Position numbers and translations under genes: made by a program. A DNA stretch of 64,000 nucleotides from Luteimonas galliterrae (lineage in GTDB: Bacteria; Pseudomonadota; Gammaproteobacteria; Xanthomonadales; Xanthomonadaceae), in the NCBI RefSeq assembly GCF_023374055.1, contig NZ_JAMBEP010000003.1, positions 124,001-188,000 on the forward strand, in the 5' to 3' direction. This document shows positions 57,528 to 64,000 of the stretch, one piece after another. Numbering within the stretch: the first letter of the stretch is position 1; each line of letters opens with the position of its first letter. A model generated the notes under the pieces. The model did not search any database. It was not told the DNA's origin and saw nothing but the letters and a program-made list of their open reading frames with translations.

Positions 57528-59333
57528 TTACTTTCTTTTCGGAATATACAGGTCGGTGATGGTGCCTTCGTACACTTCCGCCGCCATGCCCACCGACTCG
57601 CCGAGCGTGGGATGCGGGTGGATGGTATGGCCGATGTCGGCCGCTTCGCAGCCCATCTCGATCGCCAGCGCCAGTTCGGAGATCAGGTCGCCGGCATGCA
57701 CGCCGACGATGCCGGCGCCGATGATGCGGTGCGTGGCTTCGTCGAAGATCAGCTTGGTGAAGCCCTCGGTGCGGCCGATGCCGATGGCGCGGCCGCTGGC
57801 CACCCACGGGAACTTGCCGACGCCGTAGTGGATGCCCTTGGCCTTGGCTTCGGTCTCGGTGACGCCCACCCAGGCGATTTCCGGATCGGTGAAGGCCACC
57901 GACGGGATCACGCGCGCGACCCATTCCTTCTTTTCGCCCGCCGCTACTTCGGCGGCGAGCCTGCCTTCGTGCGAGGCTTTGTGCGCCAGCATCGGCTGCC
58001 CGATGATGTCGCCGATCGCGAAGATGTGCGGCACGTTGGTGCGCATCTGCCGGTCGACGTCGATGAAGCCGCGTTCGCCGACGCGCACGCCGGCCTTTTC
58101 GGCGTCGAGCTTCTTGCCGTTGGGCGCGCGGCCCACCGCCACCAGCACGCGGTCGAACAGCTTGTCGGCAGGTTCGCTGGCGCCTTCGAACGTACAGACG
58201 ATGCCGTTCTTCTGCGCCTTGGCTTCGACGACCTTGGTTTTCAGGTGAATGGCGACGCCTTGCTTCTTCAAACGGTCCGCCAGCGGCTTGACCAGGTCCA
58301 AATCGGCGCCCGGCATCAACTGATCGGCCAGTTCGACGACGGTGACTGCGCTGCCCAGCGCGCGATACACCGTAGCCATTTCCAGGCCGATGATGCCGCC
58401 GCCGACCACCAGCAGTTTCTTCGGCGTTTCGGCCAATTCCAGCGCATCGGTGGAATCCATCACCCGCGGGTCGTCCCACGGGAAGCCCGGCAGCTTCAGC
58501 GGCTGCGAGCCGGCGGCGATCACGCACTGCTCGAAGCGCAGCAGTTGCGGCTTGCCGTCGACGACCACTTCCATTTCGTTCGCGGATACGAATTTCGCAA
58601 CGCCGGTCACCACGCGCACCTTGCGCTGCTTGGACATGCCGGCCAGGCCCTTGGTCAGCTGGGCGACGACCTTTTCCTTGTAGGCGCGCAGCTTGTCGAT
58701 CGCGATCTTGGGCTTGCCGAAGTCGACGCCGAAATCGGCGGCGTGCGCGGCCTCTTCGATCACCGCAGCGGCGTGCAGCAATGCCTTGGACGGAATGCAG
58801 CCGACGTTGAGGCAGACGCCGCCGAGCGTGGGATAGCGCTCGATCAGCACCGTGTCCATGCCCAGATCCGCAGCACGGAACGCGGCGCTGTAGCCGCCGA
58901 CGCCGGCGCCGAGCACGACGATCTTGCATTCGATGTCGGCTTTCTTGCCGCTGGTCGCGACGGCCTGCGGCGCAGGTTCTGCAGGTTTGGCCGGCGATGG
59001 CGCGACCGGCGGCTTGGGCGTCGGAGCCTCGGCGGCAGGAGCAGGGGTTGCGGCAGCGGGCTTGGCCTCGGCAGGTTTGGCGTCGGCGGCGCCTTCGCTC
59101 TCCAGGATCGCGACCACGGAGCCTTCGGACAGCTTGTCGCCGACCTTGACTTTCAATTCTTTGACCACGCCCGCGGCCGACGACGGCACTTCCATGGTCG
59201 CCTTGTCCGATTCCAGCGTGACCAGGCCCTGGTCCTTGGCGACGGTGTCGCCGACCGCGACCAGCACTTCGATCACCGGCACGTCGTCGTAGCCGCCGAT
59301 GTCGGGAACCTTGATTTCGATCGTATTGGCCAT
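57528..59333 (-). CDS. lpdA: Dihydrolipoyl dehydrogenase (E3) with N-terminal lipoyl domain
   Basis: A 601-residue flavoenzyme reoxidising dihydrolipoamide in the pyruvate dehydrogenase complex. Residues 1-80 are a lipoyl domain with K44 ([11 protein letters not shown]); an Ala-Pro linker (83-128) leads to the E3 core with FAD motif [10 protein letters not shown], redox pair C174/C179 ([13 protein letters not shown]), NAD motif [10 protein letters not shown] and the C-terminal base in HPHPTLGE. This lipoyl-E3 form is known in Neisseria and Xanthomonas. It starts 11 bases after the aceF stop. Confidence 0.97.
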   Translation of the reverse strand: MANTIEIKVPDIGGYDDVPVIEVLVAVGDTVAKDQGLVTLESDKATMEVPSSAAGVVKELKVKVGDKLSEGSVVAILESEGAADAKPAEAKPAAATPAPAAEAPTPKPPVAPSPAKPAEPAPQAVATSGKKADIECKIVVLGAGVGGYSAAFRAADLGMDTVLIERYPTLGGVCLNVGCIPSKALLHAAAVIEEAAHAADFGVDFGKPKIAIDKLRAYKEKVVAQLTKGLAGMSKQRKVRVVTGVAKFVSANEMEVVVDGKPQLLRFEQCVIAAGSQPLKLPGFPWDDPRVMDSTDALELAETPKKLLVVGGGIIGLEMATVYRALGSAVTVVELADQLMPGADLDLVKPLADRLKKQGVAIHLKTKVVEAKAQKNGIVCTFEGASEPADKLFDRVLVAVGRAPNGKKLDAEKAGVRVGERGFIDVDRQMRTNVPHIFAIGDIIGQPMLAHKASHEGRLAAEVAAGEKKEWVARVIPSVAFTDPEIAWVGVTETEAKAKGIHYGVGKFPWVASGRAIGIGRTEGFTKLIFDEATHRIIGAGIVGVHAGDLISELALAIEMGCEAADIGHTIHPHPTLGESVGMAAEVYEGTITDLYIPKRK

Positions 59334-59344
59334 CGTCGCGCCCC

Positions 59345-60730
59345 TTACAACAGCACGCGGCGCATGTCGCCGAGCAATTGCGCCAGATAGGCGGTGAAGC
59401 GCGCGGCGGCGGCGCCGTCGATCACGCGGTGGTCGTAGCTCAGCGACAACGGCAGGATCAGCCGCGGCGCGAATTGCTTGCCGTCCCAGACCGGCTTGGT
59501 CGCCGACTTCGACACGCCCAGGATCGCGACTTCGGGCGCATTGACGATCGGCGTGAACGCGGTGCCGCCGATGCCGCCGAGCGAGCTGATCGAGAAGCAG
59601 CCGCCGCTCATCTCGGCCGGACCGAGCTTGCCGTCGCGCGCCTTCTTGGCCAGTTCGGAGGTTTCGTGGGCGATATCGATCACGCCTTTCCTGTCGACGT
59701 CGCGCACCACCGGCACGACCAGGCCGTTGGGCGTGTCGGCGGCGAAGCCGATGTGGAAATATTTCTTCAGCGTCAGGTTCTCGCCGCTCGCATCGAGCGA
59801 CGAATTGAAATCCGGGAATTTCTGCAGCGCGGCCACGCTGGCCTTCATGATGAAGGCGAGCATGGTGAGCTTGATGCCGGCCTTCTCGTTTTCCTTGTTG
59901 AGGGCGACGCGCAGTTCCTCCAGACCGGTGATGTCGGCATCGTCGTGCTGGGTGACGTGCGGGATCATCGCCCAGTTGCGCGCCAGGTTGGCGCCGGAGA
60001 TCTTCTTGATCTTCGACAGCGGCTTGGTTTCGGTCTCGCCGAACTTGGCGAAATCCACCTTGGGCCAAGGCAGCAAATTCAAACCGCCGCCGCCGCCGAC
60101 CGCAGCAGTCGCGGCGCCGCCGGTTTGCAGCGCGTGCTTGACGTGGTTCTGCACGTCTTCCTTGCTGATCCGGCCGCCGCGCGCGGAACCGCTGACCTGC
60201 AGCAGATCCACGCCGAGTTCGCGTGCGAACAGGCGCACCGCCGGGCTGGCGTAAGGCACCTTGCCGGGCAGAAGCGCTTCGGCGTCGAAACGCACCGGCG
60301 GCAGGCCGGCGCCCATCGGCGCGGCTTCGGCGGCCTGCGCCGCCTGGCTGGCGGCGATAGAGACTTCGGCGATGTTGTCTGGCTTGGCGGCCGGTGCGAC
60401 GGGTTCGACGATGGGATCGTCCTTGGACTCGATCACCGCCGGCGCCGGCGCGGACGCGGGCTTGTCGGCGGAAGCGGCGGCGCCGGCATCGGCGGCTTCG
60501 ATCATCGCCACCACGCTGCCTTCGGACAGCGCGTCGCCGACCTTGACCTTCAATTCCTTGATCACGCCGGCGAACGGCGCCGGCACTTCCATGGTCGCTT
60601 TGTCGGACTCCAGGGTGATCAGGCCCTGGTCCTTGGCGACGCTGTCGCCGACCGCGACCAGCACCTCGATCACCGGCACGTCGTCGTAGCCGCCGATATC
60701 CGGGACGCGCGCTTCCTTCAACTCGGCCAT
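59345..60730 (-). CDS. aceF: Dihydrolipoamide acetyltransferase (E2) of pyruvate dehydrogenase
   Basis: A 461-residue E2: one N-terminal lipoyl domain with K44 ([13 protein letters not shown]), a linker, the E1/E3-binding domain ([17 protein letters not shown]) and the catalytic domain with active-site H434 and D438 (YDHRVIDGA). The single lipoyl domain, with a second one on E3, differs from E. coli's three on E2. The lipoyl domains of aceF and lpdA are almost identical. aceE is not in the window; RBS GGAG precedes the ATG. Confidence 0.97.
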   Translation of the reverse strand: MAELKEARVPDIGGYDDVPVIEVLVAVGDSVAKDQGLITLESDKATMEVPAPFAGVIKELKVKVGDALSEGSVVAMIEAADAGAAASADKPASAPAPAVIESKDDPIVEPVAPAAKPDNIAEVSIAASQAAQAAEAAPMGAGLPPVRFDAEALLPGKVPYASPAVRLFARELGVDLLQVSGSARGGRISKEDVQNHVKHALQTGGAATAAVGGGGGLNLLPWPKVDFAKFGETETKPLSKIKKISGANLARNWAMIPHVTQHDDADITGLEELRVALNKENEKAGIKLTMLAFIMKASVAALQKFPDFNSSLDASGENLTLKKYFHIGFAADTPNGLVVPVVRDVDRKGVIDIAHETSELAKKARDGKLGPAEMSGGCFSISSLGGIGGTAFTPIVNAPEVAILGVSKSATKPVWDGKQFAPRLILPLSLSYDHRVIDGAAAARFTAYLAQLLGDMRRVLL

Positions 60731-60835
60731 GCGGCCCTCCGACGTACAGTGAGAGGGCTATTGTGGCGGGTGAAGCGTTAAGCGCCAACCACGATCGGCC
60801 CGTACGGCGCCGGATGCCCGCAAAGCGCGCTTTTA

Positions 60836-60915
60836 GTAGGAACGGCTTCAGCCGCGAGCTTTTTTGCCCGGCAGCAAATATGCGGATAAAAGCTCGCGGC
60901 TGAAGCCGCTCCTAC
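60836..60915. repeat. REP-like palindrome, GTAGGAGCGG family
   Basis: Left arm GTAGGAACGGCTTCAGCCGC, right arm its complement with one mismatch. It separates aceF from the DUF2884 gene. Confidence 0.88.
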
Positions 60916-60929
60916 GAAGAGCAGGACGC

Positions 60930-61682
60930 TCAATCGCGGTCGCGGCGCTTTTCCGGCGGCTTGAGCTCGAGCAGGTCCAGCGTCCGGCCGTCGGCCAGGC
61001 GGTATTCCAGCGTGTTGTCGATGCCGTCCAGCGCTTCCATCTTCCGGCAAAGGGCGCGGGCACGGACTTCCAGCGCGTCGGCGCGCGGCTTGATGCGCGC
61101 TTCGATGTCCTTGTCCATGTTCTCCATCCGCTTCAGCCGCTCCTCGTCGCCGGAGAATGCCGCGCCGAGCGCGCCGCTGACGATGTCGCCGATCAGCGTG
61201 GGCAACACGTCCTTGACTGCGTTGCCGATGCTTTCGCCCATGGCCTCGCTGTTGTAGTGGGTGGGACTCACCGCACGCGCCAGTTCGCGGTCCAGTTGCG
61301 TGCGGGCCTTGTCGAGCTTGCTGCGGGTGCGCGCCGGATCGCCGCCGAATCCGGCGGCAACTTCGGCCAGCGTGGTAAAGGCGATGTCGGCAGCATCCAG
61401 GCCCACCTGCCGCGCCAGCGGCATCACCGCGCGCGCCTCGCGTTCGTAGTCCGCGATGCGCTTGCTGTCGGCCGCACTCAAGGTCACCCAGCGGTCGTCG
61501 ACGAACATGCGGCCCTGGCGCATCACGATCGCCTTGGGCGTGCCCGTGCTGCGGGTGAAGATGACGCTCTTGTCGGTGATCGCGAAGTCGTAATCGCTAT
61601 CGACGTCGCATTCGACGTTGATATCCGCCTGGGCGGTGCCGGCCAGCAGCAACAACGAAAGCCCTATCGAAGCCGAACGCAT
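60930..61682 (-). CDS. DUF2884 (YggN-type) exported protein
   Basis: A 250-residue periplasmic protein: signal peptide (SASIGLSLLLLAGTAQA), then a beta-rich N-terminal part (CDVDSDYDFAITDKSVIFTR) and long helices (about 75-130 and 190-235). The pattern MFVDDRWVTLSAADSKRIADYE is typical of DUF2884/YggN, whose function is not established. The ATG at 61682 has GGGAAA upstream. Confidence 0.8.
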   Translation of the reverse strand: MRSASIGLSLLLLAGTAQADINVECDVDSDYDFAITDKSVIFTRSTGTPKAIVMRQGRMFVDDRWVTLSAADSKRIADYEREARAVMPLARQVGLDAADIAFTTLAEVAAGFGGDPARTRSKLDKARTQLDRELARAVSPTHYNSEAMGESIGNAVKDVLPTLIGDIVSGALGAAFSGDEERLKRMENMDKDIEARIKPRADALEVRARALCRKMEALDGIDNTLEYRLADGRTLDLLELKPPEKRRDRD

Positions 61683-61838
61683 GATCGTTTCCCATGTCGG
61701 ATATTCCGGACGCCGCCAGCTTGCCAAATCCGGCGCTCCGCGTCCCCTGCCGGTCGGCGCCATGACCTTCGTCACGTGAACAGGCGGCCATGCAACGCCG
61801 GGCGCTCGCGGCGCATCCCTAAATGCAAGGGACCCGGG

Positions 61839-62066
61839 ATGCGGAATGAAAGACTTACGGTGACCGCCATGCAACGCTTGCAACACGTCTTCCAGCGCGG
61901 CGCGCTGGCGCTGGCTCTGCTGACCGCCGGGATCGGCTGCGGCTACGGCCTCTACCGCCCCGACGCCGCCAGTCCCTGCGCCTCGGCCGCTGGCATCCGC
62001 ACTTATTCGCCGGAACGGGCGGCCGTCACCGCGGACCACGCCGCCTGCAACTGCGCCAACGCGTAG
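61839..62066 (+). CDS. Possible small membrane protein (doubtful)
   Basis: A frame of 75 codons (or 65 from ATG 61869) with one hydrophobic segment (GALALALLTAGIGCGYGL) and a cysteine-containing tail. It has no strong ribosome-binding site and its last 64 bases overlap the end of the glycosylase gene on the other strand. The rest of 61683-62002 holds nothing else that I can support. Confidence 0.25.
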   Translation: MRNERLTVTAMQRLQHVFQRGALALALLTAGIGCGYGLYRPDAASPCASAAGIRTYSPERAAVTADHAACNCANA

Positions 62067-62524
62067 GACGCGTTGGCGGGACTGGTCGACGGCAGGCGGT
62101 GGATCGACAGCCGTCGCGCCAGCGCCGCGTCCAGTTGCGGTTCGACGTGGCGCGCGAACGCTTGCGCCGCCTTGCCGCCGTTCAAAGCGATCGCACGCAA
62201 ACCCGGCGACCGCGCGCACAGCGCGGCGATGGGGTTTGCGATTTCGCTATCGCGTTCGATCGCGCTGTCCAGACTGCCGCGCCGCACGCAAGCGCCGAGC
62301 ACGTCCCACAGGCCCACGCCTGCGGCATGCAACGCGGCGATCCGCTGCGGATAAGGCAAGCCCGCATCGACGCCGAACAACGCTTCCATCAGCGGCCAGA
62401 AGCGGTTGCGCGGATGGCCGTAGTACTGCTGCTGACGCAACGACGCTTCGCCGGGCATCGAACCGAGCACCAGTACGCGCATGCCGTCGCCGATCGCAGG
62501 CGGCAAGCCGCGCAACAAACTCAT
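62003..62524 (-). CDS. DNA-deoxyinosine (hypoxanthine) glycosylase, UDG family 6 type
   Basis: A 173-residue base-excision enzyme of the uracil-DNA-glycosylase superfamily. The family-6 signature is LGSMPGEASLRQQQYYGHPRN; the second motif is HRLPSTSPANA near the C-terminus. Such enzymes remove hypoxanthine from deaminated adenine. The ATG at 62524 starts the conserved part; 16 extra upstream codons give unlike sequence. Confidence 0.88.
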   Translation of the reverse strand: MSLLRGLPPAIGDGMRVLVLGSMPGEASLRQQQYYGHPRNRFWPLMEALFGVDAGLPYPQRIAALHAAGVGLWDVLGACVRRGSLDSAIERDSEIANPIAALCARSPGLRAIALNGGKAAQAFARHVEPQLDAALARRLSIHRLPSTSPANASYALAQLQAAWSAVTAARSGE

Positions 62525-62596
62525 GCTTTTTCTCGCGCTTGGCGAAAGCGCGCCTGCGCGTGCGCACGGCACGAAAATGAACGCATCGAAAAAGTT

Positions 62597-62623
62597 CCAT
62601 GAATACCCGCGGAATATTCATGG
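62597..62623. promoter_or_regulatory. 27-base palindrome before the OmpW-like gene
   Basis: CCATGAATA-N9-TATTCATGG has perfect 9-base arms. It lies about 85 bases before the barrel gene's ATG and about 72 before the glycosylase start, a candidate operator for either; no regulator gene is adjacent. Confidence 0.5.
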
Positions 62624-62708
62624 TACGCACAAAGGGAGTTCATAAAGATCTCGTTAGGATTCCCGTGCCCTCTCCCCGGGCATTCGAATACTAACGAGGA
62701 GATTTCCT

Positions 62709-63335
62709 ATGTTGTCCTTTCGCAACCTGAGCATCGCTGTCGCCGCCACGCTGGCGTTCGCGCCTGCGGCCTTCGCCCAGGACGCTTCCGATTCCGCCGC
62801 CAGCAAGCGTTTCGCCGTGACCGGCGGCTATGCGCACATGAAACCGAAGTCCGACGCCTTGGAAAACGCGCCGGGCAAGACCGGCTTCGACGGCGGCGGC
62901 ATGCCGACCCTGAGCGGCAGCTGGTACGCCACCGATAATTTCGCGGTCGAACTGTGGGGCGCCGCCGACAAGTCCGAGCAGCGCGTCCGCGCCGACGGCG
63001 CCAATGTCGGCAGCATCAAGCAGCAGCCGGTCGCGGTGAGCGGCCAGTACCACTTCGGCACCGCCGGCCAGGCGATCCGTCCTTTCGTGGGACTGGGCTA
63101 CTACGAGTCCAACGTCAGCGACGAGAAGCTCAACGGCCAGCACGTCGGCCTGACCACGCCCAAGGGCGCGATCGGCACCGTCGGCGCCGACTTCAACATC
63201 AACGAGCGCTGGTTCACCCGCGCGGATGCCCGCTACATGAAGGGCGATGCGGACATCAAGTCGGGCGACGTCAAGGTCGGCGAAGCCCAGATGGATCCGT
63301 GGGTGGTCGGCGTAGGCGTCGGCGCGCGCTTCTGA
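62709..63335 (+). CDS. OmpW-like outer-membrane protein
   Basis: A 208-residue protein: signal peptide ending AAFA (about 23), then eight predicted strands (VTGGYAHMKP, PTLSGSWYATDNFAVELWG, VAVSGQYHFGT, IRPFVGLGYYESNVSD, TVGADFNINERWFTRADARYM, quoted in part) and a terminal phenylalanine (GVGVGARF). The FRPFVGxGxNY-like segment and eight-strand plan fit the OmpW family of hydrophobic-molecule channels. GAGGAG precedes the ATG; a strong terminator follows. Confidence 0.88.
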   Translation: MLSFRNLSIAVAATLAFAPAAFAQDASDSAASKRFAVTGGYAHMKPKSDALENAPGKTGFDGGGMPTLSGSWYATDNFAVELWGAADKSEQRVRADGANVGSIKQQPVAVSGQYHFGTAGQAIRPFVGLGYYESNVSDEKLNGQHVGLTTPKGAIGTVGADFNINERWFTRADARYMKGDADIKSGDVKVGEAQMDPWVVGVGVGARF

Positions 63336-63356
63336 CCGGTCGCATCGCAAGCTATC

Positions 63357-63389
63357 GAAACGGGCCCTGCGGGGCCCGTTTCTTTTTTT
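63357..63389 (+). terminator. Rho-independent terminator of the OmpW-like gene
   Basis: GAAACGGGCCC-TGCG-GGGCCCGTTTC followed by seven T. Confidence 0.95.
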
Positions 63390-63482
63390 CGCGCCCGGAT
63401 GCCGTTGGTCGGATCCTGGCAGTTCCGCGGGGGTTTTCGCGTATATAGCTTCGACCGATTCGCGCCCGCCTGGAGGCCGCTC

Positions 63483-64000
63483 ATGCGTACCCGTGTCCTG
63501 CTGCTGTCCGCCTTCGTGCTGCTTTGGCTCAGCGCCTGCCGCAGCGAAAACGCCGATGCGGCGCAAGGCGCGTCCCTGGCCGCGCCCTCGCCGCCCGCAG
63601 ATGCGAGCGCTGCCACACCCGATGCGGTCGCAACAGGCGCCGTTCCCTCGACGCCGCCCGCGGCCGAGGCAGAACCGGAAGCTGCACCGGCTCCGCAGGC
63701 ACCGGCGGAGTTCGATCCCGCCAACGTCCCGGAAAGCAGCGCCAGCCTGCCGCCCTTCCCCTTCTTCAAGGAACCCGAAGGCCTGGTGAGCACGCTGGCC
63801 GACAAAGATCGCCGCAAGAATTTCGACCGCGAGCACATGATCGCCGGCGACAAGGTCGTGGCCGTGGAAGGCAAGGTCTTCCGCGACCGCTTCCAGCTGA
63901 CCAATCCCGAGCAGCGCGAATATTCGGAAATCGAATTCCACCGCAACTATGCCAACGCCATCGCCGAACTCGGCGGCGCCGAGGTCAGCCGCGTGCAGTA
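63483..64000 (+). CDS. Lipoprotein, possibly OmpA-like, cut by the right window edge (partial)
   Basis: The first 172 codons of a gene running out of the window. Lipobox LWLSAC gives the acylated cysteine at 19; a long Ala-Pro-rich linker (about 25-85) follows, then a folded domain starting PPFPFFKEPEGLV. Two aromatic, charged stretches (DKDRRKNFDREHMIAGDK and EYSEIEFHRNYANAIAELGG) are ordinary periplasmic sequence. OmpA-family lipoproteins with such linkers occur in this group, but the diagnostic part is outside the window. Function unknown. Confidence 0.7.
   Translation, partial: MRTRVLLLSAFVLLWLSACRSENADAAQGASLAAPSPPADASAATPDAVATGAVPSTPPAAEAEPEAAPAPQAPAEFDPANVPESSASLPPFPFFKEPEGLVSTLADKDRRKNFDREHMIAGDKVVAVEGKVFRDRFQLTNPEQREYSEIEFHRNYANAIAELGGAEVSRVQ

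Noticed and set aside
57528-60788. A 1,086-codon open frame on the minus strand covering lpdA and upstream DNA
   Set aside because: Only the part from 59333 is lpdA; the remainder is aceF read out of frame, with arginine- and alanine-rich nonsense. aceF itself is intact in another frame.

Overview
The window reads as chromosome of a G+C-rich gammaproteobacterium of the Xanthomonadaceae/Lysobacteraceae, most like Lysobacter. The reasons are the gene order atpI-B-E-F-H-A-G-D-C then glmU with glmS nearby, an E3 (lpdA) carrying its own lipoyl domain, an SLC45-type sugar permease beside a TonB-dependent receptor and a tryptophan-halogenase-like flavoprotein, and dispersed palindromes built on GTAGGAGCGGCTT. 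This assignment is inference from content; there is no rRNA or tRNA in the window and I saw no IS element, prophage or CRISPR array.

Layout. 1-7463: a carbohydrate-uptake locus with a TonB-dependent receptor divergent from halogenase-like protein, LacI regulator and MFS permease; two LacI-type operators lie between the divergent genes, and a broken secreted-hydrolase gene lies at the far end. 7769-14501: seven co-directional envelope genes (small protein, DUF202, membrane protein, beta-barrel, glycine-zipper protein, cytoplasmic-type arylsulfatase, bestrophin-like protein) ending in a periplasmic alpha-carbonic anhydrase. 14803-20157: beta-propeller lipoprotein, queD, phasin, secreted alpha/beta hydrolase and a divergent marR. 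20251-30102: two RND efflux systems arranged back to back around a tetR. 30241-35105: bioD, msrC-tfoX(C), a low-G+C SBBP-repeat protein, dinB and a periplasmic protein.

35228-46850: glmS and glmU flank a complete HlyD/ABC/FtsX/FtsX/NtrC-type regulator/NtrB-type kinase module. A well-spaced sigma-54 promoter precedes its first gene, so the regulator probably controls its own operon. 46851-48104 is a repeat field with a 341-base tandem duplication. 48105-55936 is the ATP synthase operon on the minus strand, with an unrelated small lipoprotein gene between atpG and atpD and repeats in two other junctions. 56327-57133 is an outer-membrane protein whose plausible ATG lies inside a terminator hairpin, so a GTG start downstream is preferred. 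57267-60730 holds a small conserved protein, lpdA and aceF (pyruvate dehydrogenase E3 and E2; aceE is not here). 60930-64000 holds a DUF2884 protein, a family-6 type glycosylase, an OmpW-like barrel and the start of a lipoprotein cut by the window edge.

The most interesting points are the sigma-54-controlled export module with its own two-component system, the structured leader with tandem terminators before the barrel gene at 56327, the lipoprotein inserted in the atp operon, the paired LacI operators with the pseudogenised hydrolase in the sugar locus, and dispersed repeats that supply stop codons and a ribosome-binding site.
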